Position numbers and translations under genes: made by a program. Positions 37,978-46,259 of a stretch of 52,419 nucleotides of DNA are shown piece by piece (position 1 is the first letter of the stretch; every line of letters begins with the position of its first letter). The DNA is from an uncultured Chloroflexales bacterium. GTDB lineage: Bacteria; Chloroflexota; Chloroflexia; Chloroflexales; Chloroflexaceae. Below the pieces are notes generated by a model. It made no database searches, was not told the DNA's origin, and worked only from the letters and a program-made list of their open reading frames with translations. The DNA lies in the NCBI GenBank assembly GCA_937925925.1, contig CALANA010000208.1:1-52419 (forward strand). The letters run 5' to 3'.

Positions 37978-39855
37978 CTACAACACCAGCGCCAGCACAA
38001 TGCCCAGCACCAGGAGCAGGAAGATCGTCGCCAGCGCGATCCGTTCCAGATTCAGCAGCGTCCAATCTCCCAGAATCTGATTGTCAACCCCGACAATGTA
38101 GAGGGTATGGGTGGTATCGTTCAACTGATAATCTACCTCGGTTAGCGGAGTGCCATGAATAGAGAGTTCAGCCGCGATCAGGCGCGTGTTATCACCTACA
38201 TTTTCAATTGCGGCACGGAGCAGTTCAGCCAGCGGAGCCACACTATGCCAGTGGCCCTCATACACGTTAATCGGAGCGGTGTAGACGGCTTCAGTAGAGC
38301 GCGTGATAGCTGACTGAGGTAAGCCCTCCATATCGTCTGTATTCTCCCACAGGCGTGCCTGGCGCGACCAGGTGAAGACCTGTTCTTCTACAAGATGTCC
38401 ACTGCCCATACAGTGGGGACAGGTAAGCTTCCCATAGCCGCGACAGTCTGGACAGGGAACCGTAATCGGCACCTCACTCACGCTCTGGTCGGCATTACGT
38501 ATCTTGCGCATGCGTTCAACGGTACCCTTGCCATTGCACGTCTTGCAGATCAGCATGCCGACGCCAGCGCATTCAGCGCAAGCCAGGATGAGCGTTGAGT
38601 TGGGCAGCATCAATTCTTGCGGTTTAACCTCGCTAAACAGGGGCACATCGGGTACCACCACATCCCAGAGGGGTGGGACAGGCAGAGGAGAAGCCCGCTC
38701 ATGCTCTTGCTGCGGTCTCTGGCGTGGTTCGGGTGGAGTGCGGGTTTCATACAGTGTGCGCAGGCTGTAGGTGTAGAGGTTATAGCTGACTATCTGTTCG
38801 GGTTGCACCATCTGACCGAGGGCAGTACGCCGAAAATAGCCTTTGCGAGACCAACGATTGAGCAAGCGTCGCAACACATGCGCCCGGTGCAAGTCATCAG
38901 CACGCTTGCGGCTACGGCTGATAAATTCTGGATCAAGCATCTCGCCCAGGACTGTCTCCAGCGGATTCTCCAGCCACTCGGCGCTGGGCGTCCACTGTGA
39001 CTCCTCCATATCGTCGGTTGCATCATCGATCTGCAGGCGGAGCGCCTGGCGCAGCATGGTGGCCGCAGCCACCGGACTGGTAAACCGTGCCGCAGGTTGC
39101 AGCGCCAGCATACGCTGCAAGACACGATCAACACCTTCAAGCGCTGGATCGCGTTCTGCCAGTGCTGGCACATCGATCTCAGGTGGGGGAGGCAACTCTC
39201 CACTGAACATATGATAGATAACCGCACCCAGACCATACACATCCAGACTGGGGGCCGATTCACCCTGGTCAAAACGTTGTTCAGGCGCTGAATAGGGGGT
39301 CAGATAATCGGCTTCGTCAATGCTGCTAAAATCTGGAGTATCGGGACTGGCCGCCAGGCTCAAGTTGGTCAGATAGGCTACCCCCTGGGGCGTCACCAGA
39401 ATGTTAGCGGGCTGAACATCACGATGCACCACGGCCTGGCTATGCAGGTAATCGAGTGCCGAGGCAATCTGGGTGGTGATGCGCAACGCCAGCATGGGAT
39501 CGAGCGGGCCATCTGCCAGGATCTCGCTCAAGAGGCGTGCATGGAGCATAGGTGTTACCAGATAGGCTCCAAAGTGGTCATCATGCCCGGCATCAATTAC
39601 GGGCAGCAGGTTGGGATGGCTCAAACGGGCAGAGAGACGCGCTGACAGTTGAAAGCGACTGGCTGAGATCCAATCGGCCCGCCGCAGGATATGTATCTGC
39701 ACGGGACGATCCAACGTCAGGTGCGTGGCCTGATACACGGTCGCTAATTCTTCCTGCCCGATCCGCTCCTGCAGTTTATAGTTGCGGATCTCATCTTTTG
39801 CGATCTTTGTTGCTTTGGCAGCATCCGGGCGCGTGCGTGTTCGGGGTGTAGACAT
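37978..39855 (-). CDS. Ser/Thr kinase-like protein, probable pseudokinase, with DnaJ-type zinc finger and C-terminal membrane anchor
   Basis: 625 residues. Residues about 20-290 have the protein-kinase fold order, but key catalytic positions are altered: the glycine loop reads IGQEELATVYQA, the VAIK strand reads VQIHIL (no Lys), and the metal-binding DFG position reads TNLSLA (no Asp). The catalytic loop VVHRDVQPANIL and APE motif SAPEQ remain. Around 420-490 are four CxxC motifs in the DnaJ pattern (CAECAGVG, CKTCNGKG, CPDCRGYG, CPHCMGSG). The last about 20 residues (IFLLLVLGIVLALVL) form a tail anchor. The start at 39855 has GGAG 5 nt upstream; the frame stays open to 40149, but that part translates the MITE-like repeat. 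A scaffold or sensor role is inferred. Confidence 0.82.
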   Translation of the reverse strand: MSTPRTRTRPDAAKATKIAKDEIRNYKLQERIGQEELATVYQATHLTLDRPVQIHILRRADWISASRFQLSARLSARLSHPNLLPVIDAGHDDHFGAYLVTPMLHARLLSEILADGPLDPMLALRITTQIASALDYLHSQAVVHRDVQPANILVTPQGVAYLTNLSLAASPDTPDFSSIDEADYLTPYSAPEQRFDQGESAPSLDVYGLGAVIYHMFSGELPPPPEIDVPALAERDPALEGVDRVLQRMLALQPAARFTSPVAAATMLRQALRLQIDDATDDMEESQWTPSAEWLENPLETVLGEMLDPEFISRSRKRADDLHRAHVLRRLLNRWSRKGYFRRTALGQMVQPEQIVSYNLYTYSLRTLYETRTPPEPRQRPQQEHERASPLPVPPLWDVVVPDVPLFSEVKPQELMLPNSTLILACAECAGVGMLICKTCNGKGTVERMRKIRNADQSVSEVPITVPCPDCRGYGKLTCPHCMGSGHLVEEQVFTWSRQARLWENTDDMEGLPQSAITRSTEAVYTAPINVYEGHWHSVAPLAELLRAAIENVGDNTRLIAAELSIHGTPLTEVDYQLNDTTHTLYIVGVDNQILGDWTLLNLERIALATIFLLLVLGIVLALVL

Positions 39856-39885
39856 ACCTGCTCCATCATTCATTCCCTGTAGGGT

Positions 39886-40131
39886 ATCATACCAATGTGA
39901 CGTAGCCCTTCCGCATCCGTTGGTTCGTCTTCCGCTTGCGCATACGACAACGAGACGTCCCCTGGAACGAGCGATCGCGGGGCGGAGCGGCGTTGCATGC
40001 AACGCCGCTCCGCCAACATCCCCTTTCTGGTGCGACGCGGCGAAGCCGCGCCGCACCAGAAGCCGAGACGCTGGCGCGTGGGAGGACGCATGGCAAGCAC
40101 ATGCGGAAGGGTCACGTCGAAACGGTATTAG
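39886..40131. mobile_element. MITE-like palindromic element, copy 2
   Basis: 246 bp. The left end ATCATACCAATGTGACGTAG and right end, complement of CTAATACCGTTTCGACGTGA, are imperfect inverted repeats; CCCTTCCGCATCCG is mirrored by CATGCGGAAGGG. Internal hairpins include GCGGCGTTGCATGCAACGCC and a GTGCGACGCGGC / GCCGCGCCGCAC arm. It starts about 30 bp upstream of the pseudokinase ATG and is followed after 13 bp by copy 3. Confidence 0.8.
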
Positions 40132-40144
40132 AACATTCGCGGTT

Positions 40145-40404
40145 CTCATACCAATGTGCCTTCGACCTTGCGCATCCGTTGGTTCGTCTGAGGCTTGCTC
40201 CTACGACCACGAGCCTTCCCCTGGAACGAGCTGTCGCGGGGCAGAGGGACGTTGCATGCAATGCTCCTTTGCCACACCCCCCTGGCCCCCCTACAGAGAG
40301 AGTGTGGGGCGGCGGCCGCAGGCCCCTGCGCCGCCCCGCAACGCCGGCGCGTGGGAGGACGCCTGGCACGACCATGCGGAAGGGTCACAGCGAAACGGTA
40401 TCAG
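40145..40404. mobile_element. MITE-like palindromic element, copy 3, abutting a kinase stop codon
   Basis: 260 bp, left end CTCATACCAATGTGCC, right end the complement of CTGATACCGTTTCGCTGTGA. The right border overlaps the last codon positions of the histidine kinase gene: its TGA stop (40401-40403 read in reverse) is formed by the element's terminal bases. With copy 2 it fills the whole gap between the two genes. Confidence 0.78.
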
Positions 40405-41900
40405 CTATTGGGGATCGAAAAATAGAATGTTGAGCCTTGTCCCGGCTGCGACTCGACCCAGATGTGCCCGCGATGCCGTTCAATAATTTTTTTGCAGATT
40501 GCTAACCCGATGCCAGTGCCAGGGTATGAGCCACGCCCATGCAACCGTTGAAAAATTTCAAAGACGCGTTGGGAATGTTCGGGTTCAATGCCAATGCCAT
40601 TATCGCGTACCAGAAAAACCCACTCGCCTGGGCGTGCGATGGCGGAGATATGAATATACAATGGCTGCTCGCTTCGGAATTTAATCGCATTTCCGATCAG
40701 ATTTTGCAACACCTGGCCGAGTTGAGTCTCATCACCCTGCACTGTTGGCAAGGAGTCACGGGTAATAGTGGCCCCACTCTCTTCAATTGCCACTTTGAGA
40801 TTGGTGAGCGTTTGCTCCACCAGTATATTAAAATCGACAGCAGTGAAATCTCGGCCACGGGCATCGACGCGGGAATAGTCTAGCAGATCGTTAATGAGTT
40901 GTTGCATGCGCATCGCGCCATCAACCGCATAGTTGATAAATTTATTGGCGTCGGCATCCAGTTTATCTTTATAGCGACGTTCGAGCAAGCGCATATAGCT
41001 GGCGACCATACGTAACGGCTCTTGTAGATCGTGGGAGGCAATATAGGCAAACTGCTCCAGTTCGGCATTGGAGCGTTTCAGTTCTGCAGTGCGCTCGTTG
41101 ACCCGTTGCTCCAGTTCAGCATTGATGCGGCGGACATGCTCCTCGACACGCTTGCGGTCGGTAATATCACGAAGCGACGCCAGATACGCCACCTCACCGC
41201 CCCAGGTAATTTCCGCCACGCGCATCTCGGCCACTGCTGTGCCACCGTGTCGGCGAATAATATCCAGCTCGGTCGTTTCGCCGAGTACCACCGGAAAGCC
41301 AAACATTTCTCCCAGGAAATCCTCGGCCTTGCGATCAAAAAGCTGCTCGGCCGCCGGGTTCACAAAACGGACAATGCCTTTGTCATTCACGACGATAATG
41401 CTATCGGCAATTTTCTCCACCAGTTTGTAGAAGCGCGCCTCGCTTGATTGCAGATCACGGGTTGATTGTACCAGTTCGGTATGCATACGCTGGCGTTCAA
41501 TGGCATGCCGCAGGGCCAGCACCAGCGCCGTCGCATCCAGGCGGTGTTTGATCAAATAGCCCTGGGCACCGCTCTGCATCGCCCGCACGGCCAGCATATC
41601 ATCGTCCACATTGGCGAGAATAACGATGGGCAGATCTGGGACATGCGCTTGCAAGGTCATCAATGGCTCAAATTCATGCCCGACAACTGGCGTATAGGCC
41701 AGCAAAATGACCTGAATAGGTGTGTGTGATAAAATCGATAATCCCTCCATCACATAACGGACATGCACCAGATCGAATTGACCTCTATGGTTATTGGTCA
41801 GTGCAACCTGTACCATCTGGGCATCATCAGGATTTTCTTCAATCAACAAAACCTTTGCAGGTACGGGTCTTGTATGGTGCATTTCAAACTGATATGACAT
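40401..41900 (-). CDS. Histidine kinase with pseudo-receiver and PAS domains (last gene of kai operon)
   Basis: 499 residues: receiver-like domain 15-135, PAS about 150-270, coiled coil, HisKA with the phospho-acceptor His in YIASHDLQEPLRMV near residue 290, and a HATPase with DNGIGIEP and GTGIGLAICKKI. The receiver lacks the phospho-acceptor Asp: the strand reads VILLAYTPV (Ala68), and the conserved Thr/Ser is Ala in VILANVDDD, while the Lys in YLIKHR remains. It therefore should not be phosphorylated at that site and resembles the pseudo-receivers of KaiA and CikA in principle (inference). It lies 69 bp after kaiC. Its short C-terminus (FYFSIPNS) ends in a MITE-like element. The ribosome site is weak. 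Confidence 0.88.
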   Translation of the reverse strand: MSYQFEMHHTRPVPAKVLLIEENPDDAQMVQVALTNNHRGQFDLVHVRYVMEGLSILSHTPIQVILLAYTPVVGHEFEPLMTLQAHVPDLPIVILANVDDDMLAVRAMQSGAQGYLIKHRLDATALVLALRHAIERQRMHTELVQSTRDLQSSEARFYKLVEKIADSIIVVNDKGIVRFVNPAAEQLFDRKAEDFLGEMFGFPVVLGETTELDIIRRHGGTAVAEMRVAEITWGGEVAYLASLRDITDRKRVEEHVRRINAELEQRVNERTAELKRSNAELEQFAYIASHDLQEPLRMVASYMRLLERRYKDKLDADANKFINYAVDGAMRMQQLINDLLDYSRVDARGRDFTAVDFNILVEQTLTNLKVAIEESGATITRDSLPTVQGDETQLGQVLQNLIGNAIKFRSEQPLYIHISAIARPGEWVFLVRDNGIGIEPEHSQRVFEIFQRLHGRGSYPGTGIGLAICKKIIERHRGHIWVESQPGQGSTFYFSIPNS

Positions 41901-41969
41901 AGTTTTCTGATGATTGTTTTATAAGACTGACATTTAATAAAAAGGGCACAATCTTATGTACAACTGTTC

Positions 41970-43514
41970 CTATTCATCCGTTAAGGCATCATCTTCTGTA
42001 AACAAATTACCGATGCGATCAATCTCAGCGGGTGCCAGGTGTACAAAATTACCGGAGAGGATACCGGAGATATTGCGGAATGGTTTGCCAATATGCATGC
42101 CCTTCCCGTCAATGGTAAACTCACGAATCTCCTTATCGTGCATCGAACCGCGCATTTTGAGTACCGTAATGCCGCGCCGCATTTCGCCATAAATCTCCAC
42201 ATAGCGCAACAGAATAATCGAGTCGGTGGTGGTCGAAATATGGGCCTCGGTAATCGATGTGCCGCCCAGTAGGGTGGGTGTAGTAGATGTAAACAGACCG
42301 GCCAGCTCGCGGTGCTTGATAAATGAGGTCAGGCTAATCACAAACTCGCGAAAGCCTTTGATCGTGGATACCCGTTCGAGGGCCGAGAGGCTATCGACAG
42401 CCACCCGGTTGGGTTGAAACTTTTCGATCACTTTTTTCATCTGAATCAAGTGATCTTCAATGCCGGTCGTTTCGGGATATTCGCACACCACCTTCAGTTT
42501 ACCTTCTTTTTCCATCTGCTCAAAGTCGACGCCCCAGCCGATCGCATTGCGGAAGAGTTGTTCACGGCTTTCTTCAAACGCAAACAGGAGACAGCGTTCA
42601 CCATTGTTGGCTCCCCCCGCCATAAAGCTTGTGACCATCAACGTTTTGCCCGTACCCGTTGCTCCTGAGACCAGTACGACTGAGTCGCGGAAGAACCCGC
42701 CCCCGCACATCTTATCCAGTTCGGCATTCCCGGCCGTGATCCGAATATCGGTGGACTTCTGTTTCAGCTCAATCGCTGACAGCGGGATAACCACAATGCC
42801 CTGATCGGGCATAATGGTAAAGGGGAATTCCCCTTTTTGATGAGATGTACCCCGAAACTTCAGAATCTCAAGTGTGCGACGGCGCTTTTCCTCTTCCATC
42901 ACATTGCGCAGAATGACAACGTTGTCGGTGACAAACTCTTCAAACCCATAGCGGGCAATATCGCCATACTCCTCAGTACGTTCGGCGGTAATAATCGCAG
43001 TCACGCCCATGGTTTTGAGCGCCGAAACAACGCGAAACAACTCACGGCGCAGCGCATTCGTATCTGTAAACTGAGTAAAAATCGCCCCCAGCGAATCCAG
43101 CGAGACGCGTCGAGCATTGATTTTCTGCACTGCATTTTCAATCCGGGCCAACAAAGCCCCCAGATCATACTCGCCAATAATGATCGGCTCAGCTCCTGGC
43201 TGTGGCGATGCATCAACAAAAGCCCATTTATTCTCACGTTCCCAACGTTGAATATCCCAACCAAAGCCGATTACATTCTTGCGAATATCGCTGGTTGACT
43301 CCTCAAATGTCACAAACACGCCACTCTCTTGCTTTTGCAAAATGGCCTCTGCCAGAAATTGGCAGGCAAACACCGTTTTGGCACTCCCGGCTGTACCGGA
43401 AATGAGAGTGGTACGACCACGTGGTAATCCACCCAGCGCGACAAGATCAAAGCCGGGGATATACGTTTCTAGTTTGTCAATATGACGTTGTGACTCACCG
43501 CCTCCGGTTGACAT
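41970..43514 (-). CDS. kaiC: KaiC circadian-clock ATPase/autokinase
   Basis: 514 residues, two RecA-like domains, close to the cyanobacterial length. CI has Walker A GTAGSAKT (40-47) and the catalytic Glu pair in TFEES (71-72). CII has GATGTGKT (284-291) and AFEES (314-315). The phosphorylation triad is conserved in order and spacing: Thr422, Ser427 and Thr428 within SITEAHIST, corresponding to T426/S431/T432 of Synechococcus KaiC. A C-terminal tail of about 25 residues with an amphipathic APAEIDRIGNLF stretch follows, where KaiA binds in cyanobacteria. The start at 43514 (ATG) is preferred because AGGAG is 8 nt upstream; a GTG three codons earlier is too close to it. It follows kaiB by about 24 bp. 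Confidence 0.96.
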   Translation of the reverse strand: MSTGGGESQRHIDKLETYIPGFDLVALGGLPRGRTTLISGTAGSAKTVFACQFLAEAILQKQESGVFVTFEESTSDIRKNVIGFGWDIQRWERENKWAFVDASPQPGAEPIIIGEYDLGALLARIENAVQKINARRVSLDSLGAIFTQFTDTNALRRELFRVVSALKTMGVTAIITAERTEEYGDIARYGFEEFVTDNVVILRNVMEEEKRRRTLEILKFRGTSHQKGEFPFTIMPDQGIVVIPLSAIELKQKSTDIRITAGNAELDKMCGGGFFRDSVVLVSGATGTGKTLMVTSFMAGGANNGERCLLFAFEESREQLFRNAIGWGVDFEQMEKEGKLKVVCEYPETTGIEDHLIQMKKVIEKFQPNRVAVDSLSALERVSTIKGFREFVISLTSFIKHRELAGLFTSTTPTLLGGTSITEAHISTTTDSIILLRYVEIYGEMRRGITVLKMRGSMHDKEIREFTIDGKGMHIGKPFRNISGILSGNFVHLAPAEIDRIGNLFTEDDALTDE

Positions 43515-43538
43515 AGCACTCACTCCTGGCTGTACAAA

Positions 43539-43820
43539 CTAAACAGAACGACGTAACTCTAAACCAAGCAATACCTTCTCGGCATCAGAAAGATCTCCGA
43601 TAATCCGCCGCAACGGTGGCGGGAGTTCCTTGATCAAAGTTGGCGTCGCTAAAATTTTCTCGTCCTCAGCCAGTTGTGGTCGTTCTAGCACATCAATAAT
43701 GACCATCTGATACTGACCGTTGAGTTCCTCTTCACAAATCCGGCGCAAGTTTTCAATTGCACGCTCAGATTTTGGGGTTTGCCCGGTAATATATAATCTG
43801 AGAATATACTTGTTAATCAT
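43539..43820 (-). CDS. kaiB: KaiB clock protein
   Basis: 93 residues, thioredoxin-like KaiB fold. The family motifs [38 protein letters not shown] (in part) and [17 protein letters not shown] are all present. In cyanobacteria KaiB binds phosphorylated KaiC and sequesters KaiA. It lacks the short acidic C-terminal tail of Synechococcus KaiB. GGAGGAGG precedes the ATG, which overlaps the stop of the upstream receiver/helical-bundle gene (ATGA), implying matched translation of the two. Confidence 0.96.
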   Translation of the reverse strand: MINKYILRLYITGQTPKSERAIENLRRICEEELNGQYQMVIIDVLERPQLAEDEKILATPTLIKELPPPLRRIIGDLSDAEKVLLGLELRRSV

Positions 43821-44698
43821 GCCCCTCCTCCTTCTTGTACTTTACCCCTGGGCTTCGTGGGGGCTTTCGTACTAACACCCAGAGCATAATTACGATAATA
43901 AGAAACCAGGTAACCCATCAATTCCAATACCAGCATACGCCCCTCCTCGACGTAGGCTTGCGCTTTTTGCGGTGCCGCATAATCGGTTTTCTGTTTCAGC
44001 GCGGTACTGTGAATTTTGACCACATCGCGCGGACTGGCTTTCAAAAAACCCAACTGTTCAGCTATCAGGCGTAATTCGTCGGAGGTTTTATGATCGACTT
44101 TATAGGTGCGTTGATCCAGCGCACGATCAAGCAGTGTGCCATAGCTTTGTACCAGTTCGTTGAACAAGTCCGGTAACGATTCCCGTAACGGCGTCGCCCC
44201 AAACAGGCGCGCCGTAATGGTGGTGCCCGTTGAGCGCGACAGTTGCTCCAACGAACGCATTTCACGCTCTTGCTGCTCGTGGTGACGCATGGCATTCAAT
44301 TCGATTTGCATCCGATAGCGTTCAACAGTATATCGTATAGAACGAATCAACAACGTGCTGTGAATTTGTTCTTTGACCAGGTAGTCCTGCGCTCCCATCT
44401 GGACTAATTTGATTCCCAGGATTTCATCGTCAGTATCGGTCATGACGATCACTGGCACATCAGGTAGCTGTGTATGCAGGGTGATAAATGGCTCAATATG
44501 ATCATCATCAGGCAAGGACAGATCAAGCAGCACCACATCAAACGTTTCCTGTTGCAACACGTGTAGTGCCTCATCGATCTGTTCCACGTGGGTCACACTA
44601 AATTGAGCCGTCGTACTGTTGGTGAGCATTGCACGCAACTGCTGGGCATCACTGAGATTATTCTCGATTAATAGAATGTTGACAGGTTTCGTGTTCAT
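43817..44698 (-). CDS. Receiver + KaiA/RsbU-like helical-bundle protein, candidate KaiA analogue
   Basis: 293 residues (Synechococcus KaiA has 284). Residues 5-125 are a receiver domain with acidic residues in [10 protein letters not shown], phospho-acceptor Asp59 in [11 protein letters not shown], Thr87 and Lys109. A charged helical linker (about 126-165) follows. Residues about 168-272 form a predicted all-helical domain with [19 protein letters not shown] and [19 protein letters not shown]. These align by eye with KaiA SYREIV, VTKVVEIHMEL and DYRLTLIDVIAHLCEMYRR with nearly the same spacing, and also with the N-terminus of RsbU (EEIISIHRKVLKE); KaiA and RsbU-N are known to share a fold superfamily. 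It is directly upstream of kaiB with a 4-nt overlap, the place of kaiA in cyanobacteria. The start at 44698 has GGTGA 7 nt upstream; an ATG at 44713 is also in frame. Activity on KaiC is inference. Confidence 0.75.
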   Translation of the reverse strand: MNTKPVNILLIENNLSDAQQLRAMLTNSTTAQFSVTHVEQIDEALHVLQQETFDVVLLDLSLPDDDHIEPFITLHTQLPDVPVIVMTDTDDEILGIKLVQMGAQDYLVKEQIHSTLLIRSIRYTVERYRMQIELNAMRHHEQQEREMRSLEQLSRSTGTTITARLFGATPLRESLPDLFNELVQSYGTLLDRALDQRTYKVDHKTSDELRLIAEQLGFLKASPRDVVKIHSTALKQKTDYAAPQKAQAYVEEGRMLVLELMGYLVSYYRNYALGVSTKAPTKPRGKVQEGGGA

Positions 44699-44734
44699 GG
44701 TCTTTTCACCCATAGTTACCGATAGACCCTCTGA

Positions 44735-46237
44735 TCACCAGATCATCCGTGGTCGTTGGCCACCAGTTGCCGGAATTGTAAAGTAAAACGTTGATCCTTG
44801 TCCAGATTGCCCTTCGACCCAGATCCGCCCACCATGGCGCTCCACAATCTTTTTACAAATCGCTAACCCAATCCCGGTGCCCATATACTGCTCTCGGCCA
44901 TGCAAGCGTTGAAAGATAATGAAGATCCGCTCGGCATATTCGGCATCAATGCCAATCCCGTTATCCCTGACCGAGAAAACCCATTCAGCCCCCTGCCGCA
45001 CCGCCGAAACATGGATATGGAGCGGGGCGTTGCTACGAAACTTGATAGCGTTGCCAATCAGGTTTTGAAAAACCTGTCGTAGTTGTGGTGCATCGGCCAT
45101 GACCGTGGGCAACGGATCATGGGTAATCCGCGCATTGCTCTCCTTCACTGCGGCCTGTAGATCTACCAGTGTGTCGGCCAGTACTGTCTCACAGTTCGTT
45201 GGCTCAAACTGCTTGCCGCGCTTGCCAACACGTGCATAGCTCAACAAATCATTGATCAGTTGCTGCATGCGCATGACCCCATCGACAGCATAGCCGATAA
45301 ACTCGCTGGCGTCGTCATCAAGCCGCCCTTTATAGCGGCGCTCCAGCAGTTGGGTATAGCTGGCAACCATGCGCAACGGTTCCTGGAGATCATGCGAGGC
45401 AACATAGGCAAACTGCTCCAACTCAGTATTGGAGCGTGCAAGTTCCTCGAGCCGGTGCGCGAGTTCTTCCTCTACATGCTTTCGTCGGGTGATATCCTGG
45501 ATCTGGGCCACAATATACAGCGGTTGCTGTTGAACATTCCAGACCACCGAGGCGCTGTCGCGCACCCACACATCGTGTCCTAATTTGTGGACATAACGCT
45601 TCTCGAGGTGGTAATACTGGAGATCGCCGGACAAGAGTTGATAGAAATACCCCAGATTGGTGGGCAGATCATCGGGATGCGTCAGATCCTGAAACGTCAT
45701 ACGTAACAGTTCACTCTCGGTAAAGCCCACCGTTTCACAAAAAGCGCTATTGACCTTAAGCCAGCGGCCATCAGTGGCAACCAGGGCCATACCAATCGCT
45801 GCATGGTCAAAGGCACTGCGAAAGCGAGCTTCACTCTCGCGCAGCGCTTCTTCGGCCCGTTTACGTTCGATCGCATAGCGGGCTACACGGGCGATCATTT
45901 TTCCATCTACCTGGCCCTTGACCAGATAATCCTGGGCACCGAGGCGTACCGCTTCTAAGGCCAGGGTCTCGTCGTCAAAGCCGGTCAGCACTACAATCGG
46001 GACGTTCGGTGCATGGATATTCACGGTCGTAAAAGTCGTCATACCGTGACTATCGGGCAGTGACAGATCCAGCAGTACGACATCAATCCCGCCCTGCGCG
46101 AGGTAGGTCAGGCCTTTTTTGAGTCGGTCGGCCCATTCGACAACAAACGCAAAGTGTTTCTCTTCAGAGAGTAACTCCCACAGCAAATCTGCGTCGCCAG
46201 GGTCATCTTCGATCAATAACATTTTTACCGGTGCCAT
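44735..46237 (-). CDS. Receiver-PAS hybrid histidine kinase
   Basis: About 500 residues. The receiver at the N-terminus is intact (LLIEDDPGDADLL, Asp57 in [13 protein letters not shown], Lys in YLVKGQ). PAS spans about 130-265 and ends DITRRKHVEEEL. HisKA has YVASHDLQEPLRMV near residue 281, and the HATPase has DNGIGIDAEYAERIF and GTGIGLAICKKI. The kinase core is close to those of the two other kinases in the operon and to cyanobacterial phytochrome-type kinases. It lies about 36 bp upstream of the receiver/helical-bundle gene. A GTG at 46246 is an alternative start; AGGA lies 3 nt from it and 12 nt from the ATG. A clock input or output role is inferred from context. Confidence 0.88.
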   Translation of the reverse strand: MAPVKMLLIEDDPGDADLLWELLSEEKHFAFVVEWADRLKKGLTYLAQGGIDVVLLDLSLPDSHGMTTFTTVNIHAPNVPIVVLTGFDDETLALEAVRLGAQDYLVKGQVDGKMIARVARYAIERKRAEEALRESEARFRSAFDHAAIGMALVATDGRWLKVNSAFCETVGFTESELLRMTFQDLTHPDDLPTNLGYFYQLLSGDLQYYHLEKRYVHKLGHDVWVRDSASVVWNVQQQPLYIVAQIQDITRRKHVEEELAHRLEELARSNTELEQFAYVASHDLQEPLRMVASYTQLLERRYKGRLDDDASEFIGYAVDGVMRMQQLINDLLSYARVGKRGKQFEPTNCETVLADTLVDLQAAVKESNARITHDPLPTVMADAPQLRQVFQNLIGNAIKFRSNAPLHIHVSAVRQGAEWVFSVRDNGIGIDAEYAERIFIIFQRLHGREQYMGTGIGLAICKKIVERHGGRIWVEGQSGQGSTFYFTIPATGGQRPRMIW

Positions 46238-46259
46238 GGTATCCACAATTCCTGGCCCG

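Noticed and set aside
39856..40149. N-terminal extension of the pseudokinase
   Set aside because: The extension reads through the MITE-like element, and a better start with GGAG exists at 39855.
39782..40486. Plus-strand 234-codon open frame
   Set aside because: It is translation of two tandem MITE-like elements and antisense kinase sequence; no ribosome site or protein-like composition.
41970..43514. RadA or circadian-unrelated RecA-like ATPase
   Set aside because: Two full KaiC domains, the T/S/T triad in SITEAHIST and adjacency to kaiB make KaiC the better call.
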